A DNA stretch of 64,000 bases from positions 496,001-560,000 of the forward strand of contig JAVQMD010000001.1 in NCBI GenBank assembly GCA_032595675.1, given 5' to 3'. The position numbers were made by a program, and so were the translations under genes. A model generated the notes under the pieces. It searched no databases and was not told the origin of the DNA. It saw nothing but the letters and a program-made list of their open reading frames with translations. Every line of letters starts with the position of its first letter. Position 1 is the first letter of the stretch. The DNA comes from Candidatus Electrothrix rattekaaiensis (GTDB taxonomy: Bacteria > Desulfobacterota > Desulfobulbia > Desulfobulbales > Desulfobulbaceae). This document shows, piece after piece, positions 8,981 through 18,052 of this stretch.

Positions 8981-9012
8981 GCCATGGAAGCTGGACTTCC
9001 GTGGCTTTTTTT
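8981..9012 (+). terminator. Rho-independent terminator after rpsT
   Basis: Stem GCCATGGAAG / CTTCCGTGGC (10 bp with one G-T wobble), 5-nt loop, followed by a run of seven T. Confidence 0.85.
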
Positions 9013-9109
9013 GTTTGAGGCTGCGCTCATTGCTGCTGCACCGCCTGAGAGGCGGGTGCCCCGAGGCAGAGAACGCGTTTCTGCTCATCGTATTTATTGA
9101 TAGGTCATC

Positions 9110-10651
9110 ATGTATTCTCCTGATTTGGAATCCTTTTCCGAGATGATCGAACAGGCCGGGCTTGTTCCCCTTCACCGGACAATTGTCGCAGATCTTGATA
9201 CCCCTCTGACCATCTTTGCCAAGGTGGCGGAAAGGGAAAAACACGCCTTTCTGTTTGAGTCTATGGAGGGCGGGGAAAAATGGGGACGGTATTCCTTTAT
9301 CGGACTGGACCCGCTGCTGTCTTTTTCATCTGTCGGGGACGCCGTGACTCTGCGCCGAGCCGGTTCCGAGACTGAGCCTAAAACTGAGCCTGATGTTAAG
9401 CTTGAGGATATCCGGGAGGGCGTGAACCCGTTTCAGGAACTGCGGGATTTACTGGCTTCCTTTAATGCCAGCACGGCACCGGGCCTGCCCCGTTTTTACG
9501 GGGGTGCAGTGGGATTTCTCGGCTATGATATGATCCGTTTTATTGAAGAAATTCCAGATCAGCATGCGCCGCTTGATTTTCCTGATTCCTCCTTTATCGT
9601 ACCCCGGTTGGTTCTGATTCATGACTCGGTTGATCAAACCTTGACTGTGGTTTGCAATGTGGTACCGGGCAAGGGGGCTGATGCGTCAGATTCGTCTGGT
9701 ACGGTCGATACTACGGCACTTTATCAGGACGGTTGCCAGCGCATTGATAAGATTATCGAGCTGATCAGAAGCCCTTTGCCGATGTCGCTCGCCGCCCATG
9801 CAGCAGGCTGTCCGCCGCATAGTTTTACCTCCAATATGGACGAGGCAACCTATGCCGGTATGGTCGAGCAGGCCAAGGAGTATATTCTCTCCGGTGACAT
9901 CATTCAGGTGGTGTTGTCCCAGCGGTTTCATACTGAAACCACGATGGATCCCTTTTTACTCTATCGTTCCCTGCGCCATATTAACCCCAGTCCCTACCTG
10001 TTCTATCTCCGTCTGGATGATCTTATCCTGATTGGTTCTTCACCGGAAATTTTAGTGCGCTTGGAAGACGGTGAGATTGAGCTTCGTCCCATTGCCGGAA
10101 CCCGCAAACGGGGGGCAACTGCGCAGGAAGATAAGGAGCTGGAAGAAGAACTGCTTGCTGACCCCAAAGAACGGGCCGAGCATCTGATGTTGGTGGACTT
10201 GGGCCGTAATGATGTGGGCCGGGTGGCAGCTGGAGGCACGGTTGCTGCTGGTGATTTGCTGGTTGTTGAGCAGTACAGCCATGTGATGCATATTGTTTCT
10301 GGTGTGCATGGCAAACTGGCTGAAGGCAAGGATCAATTCGACGTGCTGGAAGCCTGTTTTCCGGCCGGAACGGTCAGCGGGGCACCAAAGATTCGGGCCA
10401 TGCAAATCATCGACGAACTGGAACCGGCGCGGCGCGGCCCCTATGCCGGGGCAGTGGGTTATTTTGGGTTTTCCGGCAACATGGATTTCTGCATCACCAT
10501 CCGCACCTTTGTTATGAAGGGAAACGATCTCTGGATTCAGGCCGGGGCAGGCATTGTGTCTGACTCTGTACCGGAAAAAGAATTCGAGGAAACGGTCAAC
10601 AAAGCCAAAGGCTTGCGCCGGGCTGTCGAACTTGCTGAACAGGGGATATAA
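9110..10651 (+). CDS. trpE: Anthranilate synthase component I
   Basis: 513 residues. This chorismate-binding enzyme makes anthranilate from chorismate with ammonia supplied by the TrpG partner, the first step of tryptophan synthesis. The N-terminal domain carries FLFESMEGGEKWGRYSFIG, matching the LLES-type tryptophan feedback site. The C-terminal catalytic domain has PSPYLFYL, the GTRKRG motif (PIAGTRKRGAT) and GTVSGAPKIRAMQIIDELE. The 3' end is followed 2 nt later by a glutamine amidotransferase gene. PabB is the main alternative, but the feedback motif and length favour TrpE. No trpD or other trp genes follow. Confidence 0.9.
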   Translation: MYSPDLESFSEMIEQAGLVPLHRTIVADLDTPLTIFAKVAEREKHAFLFESMEGGEKWGRYSFIGLDPLLSFSSVGDAVTLRRAGSETEPKTEPDVKLEDIREGVNPFQELRDLLASFNASTAPGLPRFYGGAVGFLGYDMIRFIEEIPDQHAPLDFPDSSFIVPRLVLIHDSVDQTLTVVCNVVPGKGADASDSSGTVDTTALYQDGCQRIDKIIELIRSPLPMSLAAHAAGCPPHSFTSNMDEATYAGMVEQAKEYILSGDIIQVVLSQRFHTETTMDPFLLYRSLRHINPSPYLFYLRLDDLILIGSSPEILVRLEDGEIELRPIAGTRKRGATAQEDKELEEELLADPKERAEHLMLVDLGRNDVGRVAAGGTVAAGDLLVVEQYSHVMHIVSGVHGKLAEGKDQFDVLEACFPAGTVSGAPKIRAMQIIDELEPARRGPYAGAVGYFGFSGNMDFCITIRTFVMKGNDLWIQAGAGIVSDSVPEKEFEETVNKAKGLRRAVELAEQGI

Positions 10652-10653
10652 CC

Positions 10654-11271
10654 GTGATTGTTATTATTGATAACTACGATTCGTTTACCTTTAATATTGT
10701 CCAGACCTTGGCTGCGGCCCCTCCGGGTGCATCCGCTGATTGGCAGCAGCCTGATATCCGGGTTTTTCGTAATGATACGATTACGGTGCAGGAAATTGCC
10801 GACATGGCGCCGGATCGCCTGTTGATCTCCCCCGGTCCCTGTACGCCCAAAGAGGCCGGAATTTCTGTTGAAGCCATTCAGTATTTCAGCGGTAAGATTC
10901 CCATCCTCGGTGTCTGTCTGGGGCATCAGTCCATCGGCGAGGCCTTTGGCGGCAAGGTGATCCGGGCGGGCAGGGTGATGCACGGCAAAACCAGTCCTAT
11001 GCATCATGATAACCGGGGTGTGTTCACCGGGTTGGACAATCCCTTTGCCGGGATGCGCTATCATTCCTTGGTGGTTGAAGAATCTTCCCTGCCTGATTGC
11101 CTTGAGGCCACAGCCCATACGGATCAGGGTGAGTTGATGGGTATACGCCACAAAACTCTGGATGTGGAAGGGGTGCAGTTTCACCCGGAATCCATTATGA
11201 CCGATGTGGGGGCCGTGCTGCTGCATAATTTCCTGCGGGAGGATTATCCGGGCTTGATGCGGAAGGGGTGA
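10654..11271 (+). CDS. trpG: Anthranilate synthase component II (glutamine amidotransferase)
   Basis: 205 residues with a GTG start 2 nt after trpE. Class I glutamine amidotransferase with oxyanion/nucleophile motif GVCLGHQSIGEAFGG (Cys88) and the catalytic His-x-Glu in GVQFHPESIMT. It hydrolyses glutamine to feed ammonia to TrpE; in some bacteria the same subunit also serves PabB. The N-terminal IIDNYDSFTFN is typical of TrpG/PabA. The pair stands apart from other trp genes in this window. Confidence 0.92.
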   Translation: MIVIIDNYDSFTFNIVQTLAAAPPGASADWQQPDIRVFRNDTITVQEIADMAPDRLLISPGPCTPKEAGISVEAIQYFSGKIPILGVCLGHQSIGEAFGGKVIRAGRVMHGKTSPMHHDNRGVFTGLDNPFAGMRYHSLVVEESSLPDCLEATAHTDQGELMGIRHKTLDVEGVQFHPESIMTDVGAVLLHNFLREDYPGLMRKG

Positions 11272-11291
11272 TTCTTTTCTGAGGGATGCAC

Positions 11292-11345
11292 AGGAAGGTT
11301 TTTCCCCTTTATGTCGGGTGACGTAGGGCGTGCCTTCCTTTATTG
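11292..11345 (+). terminator. Possible stem-loop after trpG
   Basis: AGGAAGG at 11292-11298 can pair with CCTTCCT at 11333-11339 across a long loop, followed by a short T-rich stretch. It is only a weak terminator candidate at the boundary between trpEG and the Rpn genes. Confidence 0.3.
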
Positions 11346-11385
11346 GCAGGACGTTTTTCCTATGAATTTAACTAGGTGAAGAGCA

Positions 11386-12198
11386 ATGAAGAAAGTAGCA
11401 TCCCTGAAGTACGGTGTTGTTTTTAAAAAGGCTTTCTGCGACCCGGAAATTTTCTCGGCTTTTGCCCAGGCTATGATTGGTCGGCCCATCAGCATTGATC
11501 ATGTGGAGACGGAAAAGGAGTTTGATCCGCCTATCGGCTATATCAAACCCCGCTTTGATCTCTTTGCCGAAGACACTGAGCATCGGCTTATTGTCGATAT
11601 CCAGCATGCCCGGCTGAACGACCATTATGATCGTTTTCTTTACTATCATTGCGCGGCCTTATTGGAACAGGTAGCAAGCTCTAAAAATTATCGTCCTCCC
11701 TTGACGGTGTATACTGTGGTTGTCCTTACATCAGGTGACCGTCATCAGCGGGATATTGCAGTGGTTGATTTTGATCCCCATGACCTGGCAGGCAAGCCGC
11801 TTCAGGAAGTTTCCCATAAGGTGATTTATCTCTGTCCGAAATACGTTTCCGAAGCAACACCGGAGCCGTACCGGGAATGGCTGCGGGCTATTGACGACAC
11901 CCTAGATGAAGAAGTGGATGAAAGTCTGTATGCCCAAGACGTTATCCAAAGGCTGTTTGAATTCATCCGACGAGATCACCTGTCGCCGGAGGAACGGGCT
12001 AGGATGATAGAAGAATATCATCAGGAAGAGCTTCAGCAGACCAAGTTTGAAGAAGGCGTCAAAGAGGGTAAGAAGGAGGAAAAACAGTTTATTGCAACGA
12101 ACTTTCTTCAAAAAGGTGTTGCTCCTGAGCTTGTGGCTGAGGCGACCGGTTTATCAATGGCGGAGATTACAGCCTTGGAAGAAACCCGGAATTCATGA
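11386..12198 (+). CDS. Rpn-family recombination-promoting nuclease / putative transposase, copy 1
   Basis: 270 residues resembling the Rpn/YhgA-like PD-(D/E)XK nuclease family. The N-terminus has KYGVVFKKAFCDPEIFSAFA. The putative active site is PRFDLFAEDTEHRLIVDIQHAR, with Asp of the beta-hairpin and D-I-Q replacing the usual E-x-K, as often in this family. The C-terminus is a Lys/Glu-rich coiled segment and a helix ending in LVAEATGLSMAEITALE, typical of Rpn proteins. These proteins nick or cut DNA and have been linked to recA-independent recombination or phage defence. ATG at 11386 follows AGGTGAAGAGCA. A close paralogue begins 25 nt downstream. Confidence 0.8.
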   Translation: MKKVASLKYGVVFKKAFCDPEIFSAFAQAMIGRPISIDHVETEKEFDPPIGYIKPRFDLFAEDTEHRLIVDIQHARLNDHYDRFLYYHCAALLEQVASSKNYRPPLTVYTVVVLTSGDRHQRDIAVVDFDPHDLAGKPLQEVSHKVIYLCPKYVSEATPEPYREWLRAIDDTLDEEVDESLYAQDVIQRLFEFIRRDHLSPEERARMIEEYHQEELQQTKFEEGVKEGKKEEKQFIATNFLQKGVAPELVAEATGLSMAEITALEETRNS

Positions 12199-12223
12199 TG
12201 AGTGATGACCTTGGTGAACGTAA

Positions 12224-13030
12224 ATGAAGAAGGTAGCTTCACTCAAGTACGGTGTTGTTTTTAAAAAGGCTTTCTGCGACCCGGAAATTTTCTCGGCTTT
12301 TTCCCAAGATATGATCGGTCGTCCTGTCAGCATTGATTATGTTGAGACGGAAAAAGAATTTGATCCGCCCATCGGCTATGTGAAGCCCCGGTTTGATCTT
12401 TTTGCTGAAGACACCGAGCATCGACTTGTTGTTGATATCCAGCATGCCCGAACAAACGATCATTATGATCGCTTCCTCTATTACCACTGTGCAGCTCTGC
12501 TGGAGCAGGTGGCCAGTTCTAAAAATTACCGTCCGCCGCTGTCCGTATTTACCCTTGTTGTCCTTACATCAGGCGACCGCCATCAGCGGGATATTGCGGT
12601 GATTGATTTTGATCCGCATGATCTGGCTGGGCAGCCGCTCCGGGAAGTTTCCCATAAGGTTATCTATCTTTGCCCGAAATACGTTTCCGAAGCAACGCCA
12701 GAGCCGTGTCGGGAATGGTTGCGGGCTATTAATGATACTTTGGATGAAGAGGTGGATGAGAGCCAGTATGGTGAAGGGGTTATTCAGAAGTTGTTCGAGG
12801 CCATCCGGCGGGATCACCTGTCGCCGGAAGAACGGGCCAGGATGATTGAGGAGTATCATCAGGAGGAGCTTCAGCAGACGAAATTTGAGGAAGGCAGGAA
12901 GGAAGAAAAACAGCTGATTGCAAAGAATTTGCTGTTGAAAGGGATTACCCCTGATCTTGTTGCTGAGGCTACTGGTTTGTCGGCTTCGGAGATTGCGGGG
13001 TTGGAGGAAGGAAGGGGAAGCCGTGTGTGA
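12224..13030 (+). CDS. Rpn-family recombination-promoting nuclease / putative transposase, copy 2
   Basis: 268 residues, a tandem paralogue of the preceding gene. The first 26 residues are identical and the core carries the same putative PD-(D/E)XK site (PRFDLFAEDTEHRLVVDIQHAR). Differences concentrate in the C-terminal third, where the Lys/Glu coil is four residues shorter. At the DNA level a run of about 57 bases beginning in codon 8 is identical in both copies, while the rest differs at many third positions. This suggests duplication with a local gene-conversion tract. It likely has the same nuclease role; subfunctionalisation is possible. Confidence 0.8.
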   Translation: MKKVASLKYGVVFKKAFCDPEIFSAFSQDMIGRPVSIDYVETEKEFDPPIGYVKPRFDLFAEDTEHRLVVDIQHARTNDHYDRFLYYHCAALLEQVASSKNYRPPLSVFTLVVLTSGDRHQRDIAVIDFDPHDLAGQPLREVSHKVIYLCPKYVSEATPEPCREWLRAINDTLDEEVDESQYGEGVIQKLFEAIRRDHLSPEERARMIEEYHQEELQQTKFEEGRKEEKQLIAKNLLLKGITPDLVAEATGLSASEIAGLEEGRGSRV

Positions 13031-13166
13031 TGAGAAGGAGGCAAGAGAGGTTAGCTGCTAATTTATAATGAGCTTCTTAGCACCTTTGATAGGATTGTCG
13101 CAGTACGCTTTTGGAGTGCTGTTTTGAAATAACTAGTTACATAACCACTTTTCAAGGTCACTGATT

Positions 13167-14273
13167 ATGACATATTTCGATAGGTTACAAATGTCCGAAG
13201 ATGAAAAGAGGGATATAGCCTTTCAGTCAATTGTAAGCCTTAGAGATACTATCGGGATAGCTTTAGATAGACAACAGCCGCCGACTTATGAACAAGCATT
13301 TAGTGTGCTTCATGAACATTCACCTGAGCTATATGATGATTTCACTAAGTTAATTACGCATAAAAATGAAAGCGATACAGTTAAATTTTATAGAGAAAAA
13401 GCAGAGTTGCGAACGATTAAGACTGGTGCGAAAGTAGAGCCAATCGACTTGGTTAATCAGGAAATAATAGAGCTGAGTGAACTTTTAAGTTCTTACCGAG
13501 AACTATCAGATGAAGATAAAGGTAAGAAGAAGTATATAAATCAAAAATTAGCACAACTTTATACAGCAAAGGAAAATCTTGAACCAAGAAAATTAACTGA
13601 AAATAGGATTCTCAATAGAGATTATTCTAAAGTTGATAGAACAGATTTGTTTGGGGAGAAGGAGTTTGAGAATGATTTTTATATTGATTATAAATTGAAT
13701 GGTGAAAAATATTTAAGATTAAGGCTGCTACATCCTGATAAACCAGAGCACTTAATAGGAGCAGATTTGGTATATGAACAGTATGATATAGCAAATGAAA
13801 GAGTTCGCTTTGTTTTTTTGCAATACAAAACATGGGATAATGGCGTTTTATATTTTAGTAATGGAAATTTGATTAAACAAATACAAAAGTTAAAAGAAGC
13901 ACTCTGTGATCAGAATATTTGTAGAGAAGGAACACAATCAGAAGGTGGTAATTTTAGATTTCCATGTTGCAGTGGTTTTTTGCGTCCTACCGACAAAATG
14001 CAACATGCTGATAGTAAAATGATAAGCACTGGTTATCATATTCCTGTCTGTATCGCGTTAGATATGGCGAGCAAACAAAATAAAATAGAGAAAAATGTAA
14101 TAAAAAACAACTCAGTTAATCATAAAATATTTGAGGATCTTTTCAGGTTGGGTTTAATAGGTTCAAGGTGGGTAACTATACCTAATGCTAATGATTTGTA
14201 TAAAAAATATGATATCATAAAGCCAACCGAGACAATCAGATATTTTGCTAGAGAATTCATTAATGGTAACTGA
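13167..14273 (+). CDS. Unknown AT-rich protein with PD-(D/E)XK-like signature
   Basis: 368 residues that I do not recognise as a named family. The N-terminal third is helical and charged. The middle carries EHLIGADLVYEQYD followed about 13 residues later by FVFLQYK; the Asp…Gln-x-Lys spacing is like Mrr-type or other PD-(D/E)XK nucleases (inference). A Cys-Cys pair in RFPCCSGFLRPTDKM follows. Codon use is strongly A/T-rich compared with trpEG and the lol genes, suggesting transfer. The next gene, 111 nt away on the same strand, is an AAA ATPase, so the two may form a nuclease-ATPase defence pair. Confidence 0.6.
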   Translation: MTYFDRLQMSEDEKRDIAFQSIVSLRDTIGIALDRQQPPTYEQAFSVLHEHSPELYDDFTKLITHKNESDTVKFYREKAELRTIKTGAKVEPIDLVNQEIIELSELLSSYRELSDEDKGKKKYINQKLAQLYTAKENLEPRKLTENRILNRDYSKVDRTDLFGEKEFENDFYIDYKLNGEKYLRLRLLHPDKPEHLIGADLVYEQYDIANERVRFVFLQYKTWDNGVLYFSNGNLIKQIQKLKEALCDQNICREGTQSEGGNFRFPCCSGFLRPTDKMQHADSKMISTGYHIPVCIALDMASKQNKIEKNVIKNNSVNHKIFEDLFRLGLIGSRWVTIPNANDLYKKYDIIKPTETIRYFAREFINGN

Positions 14274-14384
14274 TACCCCTAAAAAAGAGGAGTCTGCTTG
14301 TTTTCGAATGTCCCTTTAAATATAGTTTTCATTGAGAACAGTAAAGCTGTTTAATACAAATAAGTTGTGCTCTAATTGCAAGTG

Positions 14385-15563
14385 ATGAACGAACTGCTTA
14401 TTAACTCATTCCAGCCCTTACGCCTTCGGATTGAAGGAAATGGTCCGTTTCCAGGAAATCCCTATGAGATAGATTTTACAGATGAAGATGGGCAACCGTG
14501 CAATGTTTTTCTCCTTATGTCAGAAAACGGCAGGGGTAAGACAACCGTGCTCGAAATTATGAGTGGCATGATGGAGATGCTTGGCAAGCAGAATGTAACC
14601 TCTTATGGCGTTGCAGGCTTGGACAATGGAGAATTTACTGCTCAGTGGGATATATTGGTTCATCTTGTTGAAGGCAAAAAGAAACATATTATTGTGTTAT
14701 CGTTACTTGCAGGTAAATTTATAGTTGCTTCTGATTCTCGCTTTATCTGGCCTAAAAATAAACTCCAGAAACATGGGGCAGAAAAACAGGAAATAATAGA
14801 GGTTCTCTTGATGCCAAGTCTTCCTCCGACACCCCATTATACCTTCGTAAATCAAATGGAAAATCTTTTCCGAGAATGGAAGGGACCCGGGTCAGAGCAT
14901 GTTGAATCCTTTGGGCTTCCAAGTTTACTCCACTTCAGCGCATACCGCGATATTCCGAAGATAACCTCGCAAAGACGACAGATTTCAGAACCTGATTATT
15001 GGGGTTACAGCCCTGTCCGAAAGTTTTCCTCACACAGCACATCCTGGGAAAATTCTCTGGACAATGTGCTGGTCTGGATGAAATGGCTGGACGATGGTCG
15101 CCTGGAAAAAGCCGTTGATATTATCAATAAACGTGTCTTTCAGGGCAGTACGACCTTTCTCAAAGGAGTACGTAAAACTCCGCCGGAGGCAATTGTTGTT
15201 TCCAAAGGGCAGGAACATGGGCTGGACCGGTTGAGTAGCGGGGAAAAAAACTTGGTCCAGCTGTTCTTACGTATCGGAGCGCATTGTACTCGTAATTCCA
15301 TCATTCTGATTGATGAGCCGGAAATTCATCTCCACCCGAATTGGCAAAAACGACTGATGAAACAGCTGCGGGAGTTTGCTCAGGAGCATCCGGGAATCAC
15401 CATTATTCTTGCCACCCATTCCATAGAAATGCTACGAGCCTTCGGCTTTGAGCATAAAGAGAAGGGCCTGCGCAAAGGTGGTGAGATCGTAGAAGAGAAT
15501 ATTGTCGGTCAGGAACAGTTCTCGGCGAAGATTTTGAACAACACCCGGAATGGAGTATTGTAG
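14385..15563 (+). CDS. AAA/OLD-like ABC-type ATPase, putative defence ATPase
   Basis: 392 residues from ATG 14385 (in-frame TTG 14376 and GTG 14382 are alternatives; no start has a strong ribosome binding site). The Walker A is ENGRGKTTVLE, an ABC-like signature is present in DRLSSGEKNLVQLFLRIG, the Walker B is SIILIDEPEIHLHPNWQ, and a switch histidine lies in ILATHSIEMLRAFG. This is the SMC/RecF/OLD-like architecture of many anti-phage ATPases. No TOPRIM domain is visible, so it is not a full OLD nuclease. It follows the PD-(D/E)XK-like gene and overlaps the leader of the next small gene. Codon use is closer to the host than in the upstream gene. Confidence 0.75.
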   Translation: MNELLINSFQPLRLRIEGNGPFPGNPYEIDFTDEDGQPCNVFLLMSENGRGKTTVLEIMSGMMEMLGKQNVTSYGVAGLDNGEFTAQWDILVHLVEGKKKHIIVLSLLAGKFIVASDSRFIWPKNKLQKHGAEKQEIIEVLLMPSLPPTPHYTFVNQMENLFREWKGPGSEHVESFGLPSLLHFSAYRDIPKITSQRRQISEPDYWGYSPVRKFSSHSTSWENSLDNVLVWMKWLDDGRLEKAVDIINKRVFQGSTTFLKGVRKTPPEAIVVSKGQEHGLDRLSSGEKNLVQLFLRIGAHCTRNSIILIDEPEIHLHPNWQKRLMKQLREFAQEHPGITIILATHSIEMLRAFGFEHKEKGLRKGGEIVEENIVGQEQFSAKILNNTRNGVL

Positions 15564-15618
15564 AAAGAAGTGCGGTGGGAAGGAAAAATGCGCAAGAAGT
15601 TATATAGGAGGTGCAGCG

Positions 15619-15837
15619 ATGGCTATGACATTTGAACAGGTGGTGGAAACCGTGAAACAGTTTTCACCAAAACAACGGGAACTTTTATCTGATCTGATGA
15701 GTAAGTGGGAAACTGAAGCTGTGCGGCACGAAATTGCCAGAGATGCGCAAGAATCTTTGACGATGTTCCGGCAAGGAGAACTCAAGCCCCAATCAGCACA
15801 GAGTGCGATTAAAGAGAGCTACGGGACTACAAAATAA
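15619..15837 (+). CDS. Small antitoxin-like protein, orphan
   Basis: 72 residues from ATG 15619, chosen because AGGAGG lies at 15606-15611; an in-frame ATG at 15550 would overlap the ATPase gene. The pattern FEQVVETVKQFSPKQ … RHEIARDAQESLTMF … GELKPQSAQSAI resembles small antitoxin-like proteins often encoded beside RelE/ParE- or PIN-type toxins. No toxin gene follows: lolC/E starts 28 nt downstream. It may instead be an accessory of the ATPase. Function is inferred only from sequence feel and context. Confidence 0.55.
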   Translation: MAMTFEQVVETVKQFSPKQRELLSDLMSKWETEAVRHEIARDAQESLTMFRQGELKPQSAQSAIKESYGTTK

Positions 15838-15865
15838 TGAGGAAAATACATGAGGATGAACATTA

Positions 15866-17092
15866 ATGTCCTTTGAACGTTTTGTCAGCTTCCGCTATTT
15901 GCGGGCTAAGCGCAAACAGAAATTTATTTCCCTGATCTCGGTGATCTCCGTGCTCGGAGTTGCTGTCGGGGTAATGGCGCTGATTGTGGTGCTCTCCGTC
16001 TATACCGGCTTTACCGAGGGCCTGCGGGACCAGATTATCGGCATCAATGCCCATGTCATGATTCATCGTCCGGGCAGCGGAATCGCTGATCCAGATCAAC
16101 TGAAACAGGAGGTCGAAGCGGTAGAGGGGGTGCAGGCCGCCACCTCGAATATCTTTGGTCAGGCCCTGATCACCTCGGGCCAGCATTCCTCCGGGATAGC
16201 GATTCGCGGCATTGACCCTGCGACTGCGGGTAAGGTACTTACCCTGGAATCCAAGATGATCAGCGGCAGGCTGATTGATCTGGCGGATGATTCCGGTCTG
16301 CCCATGATCTTCCTTGGGCGGGAGCTGGCAACCCAATTGCGGGTGGATATGGGTTGGAAGGTTCGGCTCTTGTCACCCAACGGAACGCTTACCCCTATGG
16401 GCGTGTTGCCCAAGGTGCAGACTTGTGTGGTCGGCGGGATCTTTGCCACAGGCATGTATGAATACGATTCCACCATCGGGTTTGTCACTTTAGAGACAGC
16501 ACGACGGCTTGTCGGGATTGACAACGACGGTGTGCAGAGCTTGGAGCTGCGGGTGAAGGAGATTGATAAGGCGGATGCCGTGGCTGCGGCAGTGCGCAAG
16601 CATATCGGCCCGTCTTATCTGGTACGAGACTGGAAACAGGCCAATCAGAATCTCTTTGCCGCCTTGAAGCTGGAAAAAATCGGTATCTTTATCGCCTTGG
16701 CACTCATTATTCTCGTGGCCTCTCTGAATATCATCAGTGCCTTGGTGATGGTGGTGATGGAAAAGAATAAGGATATTGCTATCCTCAAGTCTATGGGAGC
16801 CAGCACGGGTTCCATTATGCGTATCTTTTTTTATCAAGGAGCAGTGATCGGCTTTACTGGCACCGTGCTCGGGGTCGGAGCAGGGCTGGGGCTCTGTTCC
16901 CTGCTCAAACGCTATAAAATTATTGAACTGCCCAGCAATGTCTATCCCATGTCCACTCTGCCCATCAAGGTGGTGCCTGATGATATAATGGTCGTCGCGA
17001 TTGTCGCTATTTTGATCACTCTGCTCGCAACCCTTTATCCCTCCTGGAAGGCATCCAGGATACGACCGGCTGATGCCCTGACCTATGAGTAA
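15866..17092 (+). CDS. lolC: Lipoprotein-releasing ABC transporter permease LolC/LolE
   Basis: 408 residues. The MacB-like periplasmic core is flanked by four transmembrane helices (about residues 22-45, 270-295, 315-345 and 370-395) as in FtsX/LolC/LolE permeases. The N-terminus FERFVSFRYLRAKRKQKFISLISVISVLGVAVGV is the family hallmark, split here between TM1 and its leader. With LolD it extracts mature lipoproteins from the inner membrane for transfer to LolA. A single permease gene with a LolD gene suggests a homodimeric LolF-like arrangement or a second permease elsewhere. It overlaps lolD by 8 nt. Confidence 0.9.
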   Translation: MSFERFVSFRYLRAKRKQKFISLISVISVLGVAVGVMALIVVLSVYTGFTEGLRDQIIGINAHVMIHRPGSGIADPDQLKQEVEAVEGVQAATSNIFGQALITSGQHSSGIAIRGIDPATAGKVLTLESKMISGRLIDLADDSGLPMIFLGRELATQLRVDMGWKVRLLSPNGTLTPMGVLPKVQTCVVGGIFATGMYEYDSTIGFVTLETARRLVGIDNDGVQSLELRVKEIDKADAVAAAVRKHIGPSYLVRDWKQANQNLFAALKLEKIGIFIALALIILVASLNIISALVMVVMEKNKDIAILKSMGASTGSIMRIFFYQGAVIGFTGTVLGVGAGLGLCSLLKRYKIIELPSNVYPMSTLPIKVVPDDIMVVAIVAILITLLATLYPSWKASRIRPADALTYE

Positions 17093-17786
17093 ACACGCTA
17101 CAAAGAAACAAGGTGGGAATGTTCTCCTTCAGGCTGTTAATATCCATAAGAGCTACGGAACAAAGGAAAATCCGGTACAGGTTTTACGCCGGGTCAACCT
17201 GGAAATTACGCCCGGTGAAATGCTGGCTATTGTCGGTGCTTCAGGATCAGGAAAAACCACCCTGTTGCAGATTCTCGGCAGTCTTGATGTCCCGGATAAG
17301 GGCGAGATCTGGTTTGACGGGCAGGGATTGAATGAGCTTTCAGAGAATCAACTGGCAGTGCATAGAAATAAGAATATTGGCTTTATCTTTCAGTTTCATT
17401 ATCTGCTCCCGGAGTTTTCTGCGTTGGAGAACGTGATGATGCCCGGCTTGATCGCTGGTCTGCCTGTAAAAAATTTGGAAGAGGATGCGCACCGGTTGCT
17501 GAAGCAGGTCGGATTGGAGCATCGGATTACACACCGCAGCGGCGAATTGTCTGGCGGGGAGCAGCAGCGGGTTGCCCTAGCGAGGGCTTTGATTATGCAG
17601 CCTGTTCTTTTGCTGGCTGATGAGCCCACCGGCAACCTGGATTCGGCCAGCGGTCAGCAGGTTTTTGAACTGCTGACAGAGCTTTGTCAAACTCGCTCCA
17701 TGTCCGTGGTTATGGTGACCCATAATATGGAATTGGCTGGTGCCATGGATCGCTGTGTAACCTTGAAAGACGGGCGGTTGGAATAG
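17085..17786 (+). CDS. lolD: Lipoprotein-releasing ABC transporter ATP-binding protein LolD
   Basis: 233 residues. ABC ATPase with Walker [11 protein letters not shown]-loop [21 protein letters not shown], signature [15 protein letters not shown], Walker [13 protein letters not shown] and switch His in VMVTHNMEL. The Q-loop and ENVMMP stretch are characteristic of the LolD/MacB subfamily. The ATG at 17085 lies inside the end of the permease gene, so the two are translationally coupled. Together they power lipoprotein release to the outer membrane. Confidence 0.93.
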   Translation: MSKHATKKQGGNVLLQAVNIHKSYGTKENPVQVLRRVNLEITPGEMLAIVGASGSGKTTLLQILGSLDVPDKGEIWFDGQGLNELSENQLAVHRNKNIGFIFQFHYLLPEFSALENVMMPGLIAGLPVKNLEEDAHRLLKQVGLEHRITHRSGELSGGEQQRVALARALIMQPVLLLADEPTGNLDSASGQQVFELLTELCQTRSMSVVMVTHNMELAGAMDRCVTLKDGRLE

Positions 17787-17946
17787 TGATGAGAGCAGAA
17801 AAATGCCCAGAGATAAACGGCTTTCTGTGTTCCTCGGATCTTGCTTTGCTGCATGAAAAAAGAGCGGCAGATGATAAAAAGATATCCCGGCAGAGACGCT
17901 GATTTACCGGGAATTTACCGGGAGATTTGGTTATTCGGTGTTTTTG

Positions 17947-17976
17947 TTGATTTCTTCTGTTCAGAAGCAGTATACT
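17947..17976 (+). promoter_or_regulatory. Promoter of lon with internal palindrome
   Basis: TTGATT (17947-17952), 18-nt spacer, TATACT (17971-17976). The spacer contains a perfect inverted repeat CTTCTG-TT-CAGAAG (17954-17967), well placed for a repressor operator. Upstream, at about 17901-17922, the phrase ATTTACCGGGA occurs twice in tandem. The transcript would begin near 17983, about 70 nt before lon. Confidence 0.5.
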
Positions 17977-18052
17977 GTCACAATGAATAAAGGGATGAAC
18001 GAATAGAGTGGTTCCATCAAAAAATAAAAAAAGGTGAATTTCCGGAGAACAT

